From Tigriopus japonicus (taxonomy: Eukaryota; Arthropoda; Copepoda; Harpacticoida; Harpacticidae): DNA of 64,000 bases. Each line of letters opens with the position of its first letter. The stretch's first letter is position 1. The notes below the pieces were generated by a model that worked only from the letters and a program-made list of their open reading frames with translations, ran no database searches and had not been told where the DNA came from. Below, piece by piece: positions 59,051 to 64,000 of the stretch. Made by a program: the position numbers and the translations under genes. The stretch is taken from positions 6,817,232 to 6,881,231 of the forward strand of contig CM021321.1 of the NCBI GenBank assembly GCA_010645155.1, read 5' to 3'.

Positions 59051-59219
59051 TTTTTTTTGTGCTCGAGTCAGAATGCAGCTTCGCAGCTGTGATCTGATAG
59101 AGGCTGTCCGCCATATGGGGATGTTGCCACTCCACTTGGACAAGCCAACAAGCATTAATTTTTACCTCACCCTCGGGAATGACCCCAGGTTCGCCCATTT
59201 AAGCAATCAAGGGCCGTGA

Positions 59220-59499
59220 CTACTGTATGTAACTTAATACCACTGACCACTCGGACTCGGCAAGCCCGGGATCGAACCGGGGCTTGCCTAGTTTTTGGCA
59301 TTGAAAGACAGTTCAATGCTAAATTTTGACTCCGAAGAGTTGAGTTTTTAGATTTGATTTTTGCATTGAAGGACGGTTCAAATGCTGAATTTTGACTCTG
59401 AAGAGTTGAGTTTTTGGAGAGGGGCAGTCAGCCGGAATCGAACCTCAGCCTTCCGCACGACAACCTGACGCACTACGCACTACGCCATGCCTCACCCCC
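59220..59499 (-). mobile_element. tRNA-derived SINE-like element
   Basis: On the minus strand a tRNA-like head (59499-59419) has an A box TGGCGTAGTGCG (59487-59476) and a B box GGTTCGATTCC (59444-59434), with GGGG/CCCC ends able to pair. The body has two copies of a TTGACTC-GAAGAGTTGAG unit. A second B-box-like GGTTCGATCCC (59278-59268) lies in a perfect 9-bp stem (GGCAAGCCC / GGGCTTGCC). It is too long and composite for a functional tRNA gene. Confidence 0.65.
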
Positions 59500-61850
59500 T
59501 TTTTCTTCAAAAGCGAGTATCAAGCGTACATAATAAGTTACGCCAGTTCAGAATTAGGTAAGCGAATTTAACAAAATTATGTGGTAGCACGCGAGATCTG
59601 AGAACTAGGACACTTTATCGGTTGGAGGCAGACCGTAGCCACATTCTGAATTGAGTTTTTGCCCAAATTGCTAGCCTTTATCTTAAACGAATAAATTAGC
59701 TTTTACATTGCACCAATATAATCGCACAAAATAGAAAATTTTCATTACAAGCTAAGAAAATGGCTACAATTGAGCTTGCTATTCGTTTTCTTGAACTTGT
59801 GCCTTACGATCGGTGGGATCGCCTGATCGAACACGATATGAAATCTCCTTTATTTCAATTTGTATTCGCGGCCAACACTTCGTACACTAAGCTATTCGTA
59901 GACGTGTTCGAGCAAAAAAAAAATGAACAAAGAAATACGAAAGCAAGTCCTTAAAGGAAATATTCGTGGATTCTTTCTTTCGTGAACGGGGCCAAAGTCG
60001 TCCGGCCGGACTCCGTTAAAGATTATAATTCCGAAATTGACCAATCAATGATTGAAATTGTTGGAGGTCTGGGAACGGTTGTTCCACGGAAATCGTTGTT
60101 TCTGTCAAAGGACCCTCCAGCAAGGAATGATCACCTTTTGCATTCACCAAACCTTTCCAGCCAACTTAGGCCTAACTGTAAACAACGGCAAAGAAAGTTC
60201 CAACAGCCAAGAAGAGAATAAGCTTTAAACTGTGTGTCATCTCACCTAGAACCCAAGTGCCGTGAGTAGGAAAAGCTGTGCTTTAAGTTGCCATGATTAT
60301 TGCTTTGATTCTATGGCTCTAAAGAACCTTTTTGAGCCAAACTTGCCTGTGAATAGTGCCCAAAATCCCCCATGCTCTGGCTATGAACATTGATTTGGAT
60401 GTTTGATAATGAGTATTTGCATTGTGCCAGCCAAGGCAAACTAATGTGTTTGAGGCATTTCAAAGAGTGGTTTTGAAACCGTGGTTTCATTTGTATTTGG
60501 AAAAGAGCTCCTGAACTGAGGCCTCAATGATCAAGACCAAGAACCATTTAAGCAATGGCTCAATGCCACCAGTTTATCAAGGAATTGTTTGTCAATGCCC
60601 AGTGGTCTCTAAATTTCAAGAAAGTCATTTTGCTTGTGGCTCAGAAAGAATAGTAGAGCAATGACAAACTATTATTACTTAACAATACAACAAGAACAAC
60701 AAGTTCCTCTTCCAGTGTTTTTTAGGAGCAAAACCTGAAAGTTCCCTGTGGTTTCATCTCCAAGACAACCAACATCCATGGACAAAAGGTTTCTGCCATT
60801 TTAAATTCTACTCAGTTACCTAGTTCATGAGAGTGTCCAGTGAGTTAAGCAAACACAAAATATCCCAGAAGCCATCAAGACTTCCTATATCAGCATTTGA
60901 GGTCTCTTTTACTCATTGAATGATACAATGTCAATACGGAATATTTTCTTGAAAACACATTTTTCTCCATGGCAATTGAAAGTTCTTGAAATCTTCAGAC
61001 GAACTTGGAAAAGACAAGAAAGTTGTCATATTAAGCACCATAGTTTAATTTTCAAAAATGTGGAGTCTTACCTAATGCCATTTATGACTCTGAATGAGAA
61101 CATATATTAGGCCATGTATTTGCAAATAAAAGTTAATTGTGAACTACTTTCATACTATCCCTAATTCATGTTCAGTAATAAAGAGTCTGAAATTATTTGT
61201 TTTCTATTCAATATAATGCAAAAAAGCAAAAATTGGGAAGAAAGTGATATTTTGTTCAACCTTTGTTCTTACAAATTGAACTTGTGCATGACTTTTTTGC
61301 CAAAAATAGAACAAATCAAATCTCAGATATACTTTTGAATACAAAATGGTATCATATGAATCTATTTCATGCTTTTGGAATGGGTAAAAGTATGCAAATT
61401 AAAGTTTTGAGTGATCTCTAGACTTGCAATCAATGGCCTTTTTGACTCTTCCAAGTTATGGAAAAAAATTATCCAGGTACAGTTGTGTTGATTCTAGTTA
61501 TTACGTTCTTTACCAGTTCGCAATAACATTTCTCTATTCACGCAATTACGACGTAGATACGTTTGGCCTATCTGTAAAAACGCTTTTTCAGTGATATACT
61601 ATGTGCAAATTTGTAACTTTTTTGACCATAATTAATAATACAACAACATCTTTTCATCAAATTGATATCATTTTGAGAGGAAAGTTCCAATTTAAAATCT
61701 AAAATCTAGTAAGAATTTCTTCACAAAATACTCCTCTCGACCTTTACATCTAAGGCAACATCTACGTTTGACTTAAACAACTTCAACAGCTATATTCAGT
61801 ACGAACACCTTATTGACAGAAAAAAAACACATGATTTGATTTTTCAAAAA
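59500..61850. other. intergenic stretch before the satellite
   Basis: Short open frames at 59760-59954, 59982-60221 and 60916-61110 show no recognisable family. Nothing else seen. Confidence 0.4.
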
Positions 61851-61856
61851 AAAAAA

Positions 61857-64000
61857 TCAATGTCTGTTCGTCTTCTTCAGCCGATCTCAATTGAAAAAAA
61901 TCAAGAAAATTACATGATATGATTTTTCCAAAATTCGATCTCCCAATAAACTAGCTATTACCCCAGAAGTTTAATCGACCATTACCATTCTTGAGTTTTA
62001 CTCGTTGTTTTGCCTGTCTTTTCAGTTCCCATGTTCCATTTTAAATTTTAAACCACAAATTCAATGTCTGTTCGTCGTCTGAAAGCTATCTCAATTGAAA
62101 AAAATCAAGAAAATTACATGATATGATTTTTTGAAAATTCGATCTACCATAATAAACTCTCTATTACCCGACAAGCTTGATCAACCAATACCAAATTTTA
62201 GTTTTGCTCGTTGTTTTGCCTGTCCTTTCTGTTCCCATGTTCCATTTTAATTTTTGAACCACAAATTCAATGTCTGTTCGTCGTCTTCAGCCGATCTCAA
62301 TTGAAAAAAATCAAGAAAAATTCATGATATGATTTTTCCAAAATTCGATCTCCCAATGAACTAGCTATTACCCCAGAAGTTAAATCGACCATTACCATTC
62401 TTGAGTTTTACTCGTTGTTTTGCCTGTCTTTTCTGTTCCCATGTTCCATTTTAATTTTTGGACCACAAATTCAATGTCTCTTCGTCGTCTGAGAGCGATC
62501 TTAATTGAAAAAAATCAAGAAAAATACATGATAAGATTTTTCGAAAATTCGATCTCCCATAATAAACTCTCTTTTACCCGAGAAGCTTCATCAACCATAA
62601 CCATTCTTGAGTTTTGCTCGTTGTTTTGCCTGTCTTTTCTGTTCTCATGTTCTATTTTAATACTTGGACCAAAAATTGAATGTCAATTAATCGTCATGGA
62701 TTATTCTCAATTGAAAAAATCAAGAAAAATACATGATGTGATTTTTCGAAAATTCGATCTCCCATAATAAACTCGCTATTACCCGAGAAGCTTGTTCAAC
62801 CAATACCAAATTTTAGTTTTGCTCGTTGTTTTGCCTGTCTTTTCTGTTCCCTTTTTCCATTTTAATTTTTTGACCACAAATTCATTGTCTGTTCGTCGTT
62901 TGAGAGCAATCTCAATTGAAAAAAATCAAGAAAAATACATGATATGATTTTTCCAAATTTCGATCTTTCATAATAAACTCTCTTTTACCCGAGAAGCTTG
63001 ATCAACCATAACCATTCTTGAGTTTTGCTTGTTGTTTTGCCTGTCTTTTCTGTTCCCTTGTTCCATTTTAATTTTTTGACCACAAATTCAATGCTTCTTC
63101 GCCGTTTGAGAGCGATCTCAATTGAAAAAAATCAAGAAAAAAACATGATATGATTTTTCGAAAATTCGATCTCCCATAATAAACTCGCTATTACCCGAGA
63201 AGCTTGATCAACCAATACCAATTTTTAGTTTTGCTCGTTGCTTTGCCTTCCTTCCTTTTCTGTTCCCATGATTTTTTTTAATTTTTGGACCACAAATTCA
63301 ATGTCTCTTCGTCGTCTGAGAGCGATCTCAATTGAAAAAAATCAAGAAAAATACATGATATGATTTTTCCAAAATTCGATCTCCCATAATAAACTCTCTT
63401 TTACCCGAGAAGCTTGATCAACCATAACCATTCTTGAGTTTTGCTTGTTGTTTTGCCTGTTTTCTGTTCCCTTGTTCCATTTTAATTTTTTGACCACAAA
63501 TTCAATGCTTCTTCGCCGTCTGAGAGCGATCTCAATTGAAAAAAATCAAGAAAAAAACATATGATTTTTCGAAAATTCGATCTCCCATAAAAATCTCTCT
63601 TTTACCCGAGAAGCTTGATCAACTAATCCCAAATTTTAGTTTTGCTCGTTGTTTAACTTGTCTTTTCTGTTCCCAAGTTCCATTTTAATTTTTGGACCAC
63701 AAATTCAATGTCTCTTCGCCGTCTGAAAGCGATCTCAATTGAAAAAAATCAAGAAAAAATACATGAAATGATTTTTCGAAAATTCGATCTCCAATAAAAA
63801 ACTCGCTATTACCCGAGAAGCTTGATCAACCAATACCAATTTTTAGTTTTGCTCGTTTTGTTGCCTGTCTATTCTGTTCCCATGTTTCATTTTAATATTT
63901 GGACCAAAAATTCAATGTCAATAAATCGTCATAGATTAATCTCAATTGAAAAAATCAAGAAAAATACATGATAAGATTTTTCCAAAATTCGATCTCCCAT
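61857..64000. repeat. ~205-bp satellite array, over ten units, runs off the edge
   Basis: The TCAATG-type unit start recurs at 61857, 62061, 62267, 62471, 62677, 62882, 63088, 63298, 63502, 63705 and 63912: spacing 203-210 bp. Each unit has CTCAATTGAAAAAAATCAAG, a GAAAATTCGATCTCC block, a GAGAAGCTTGATCAACC block (with AAGCTT in most units) and TTTTGCTCGTTGTTTTGCCT. Variant blocks define two monomer types that alternate in parts. Confidence 0.95.

Noticed and set aside
59419..59499. Functional tRNA gene
   Set aside because: A and B boxes are present, but the arms do not form a standard cloverleaf with an anticodon stem and the unit continues into a repeated SINE-like body.
61857..64000. Regularly spaced repeats resembling a CRISPR array
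   Set aside because: Units are ~205 bp and the whole unit repeats, with no unique spacers; it is a satellite in a eukaryotic genome.

Overview
The window is eukaryotic and reads as arthropod, most likely crustacean and plausibly a copepod. The clues are short GT-AG introns, TATA plus TCAKTY initiators, a CBM14-type chitin deacetylase, a secreted Ala/Tyr-rich structural protein with a six-codon first exon, tandem MGST1-like genes, and a dense load of degraded transposons. The species call is inference; no identification was run.

Left part (1-10.8 kb): the minus-strand 5' half of an LRSAM1-like E3 ligase gene, six exons with long introns, running off the left edge. From 10.8 to 17.9 kb I see no gene, only copies of a palindromic repeat family. 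A P-element/THAP9-like transposase (17.98-20.98 kb, minus) is one reading frame broken by a single TAG.

Middle (23.9-39.5 kb): the gene-rich core. It holds a secreted DUF885 protein, a GT54 (MGAT4-like) glycosyltransferase with a membrane anchor, a chitin deacetylase, three tandem MGST1-like MAPEG genes of identical three-exon design, and a convergent DUF885 gene whose stop codon lies 8 bp from the last MAPEG stop.

Right part (40-64 kb): a retroelement graveyard (Env-like fragment, then a LINE whose endonuclease is split by a 652-bp palindrome), a 172-bp CATA microsatellite, a broken DUF885 copy, a 1361-bp mariner-like element with TA duplications, a fourth DUF885 gene, the Ala/Tyr-rich secreted protein, a 1129-bp palindromic element with further partial copies, a tRNA-derived SINE, and a ~205-bp satellite array that runs off the right edge.

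The strongest biology is the DUF885 group. Four intronless copies share one architecture, but only one keeps both metallopeptidase-type motifs. Two secreted copies have lost both and one copy is broken. Together with the chitin deacetylase and the structural protein this suggests secreted gut or cuticle functions, but no shared pathway can be shown from sequence alone. The second theme is hairpins: four unrelated palindromic repeat families lie in 64 kb.
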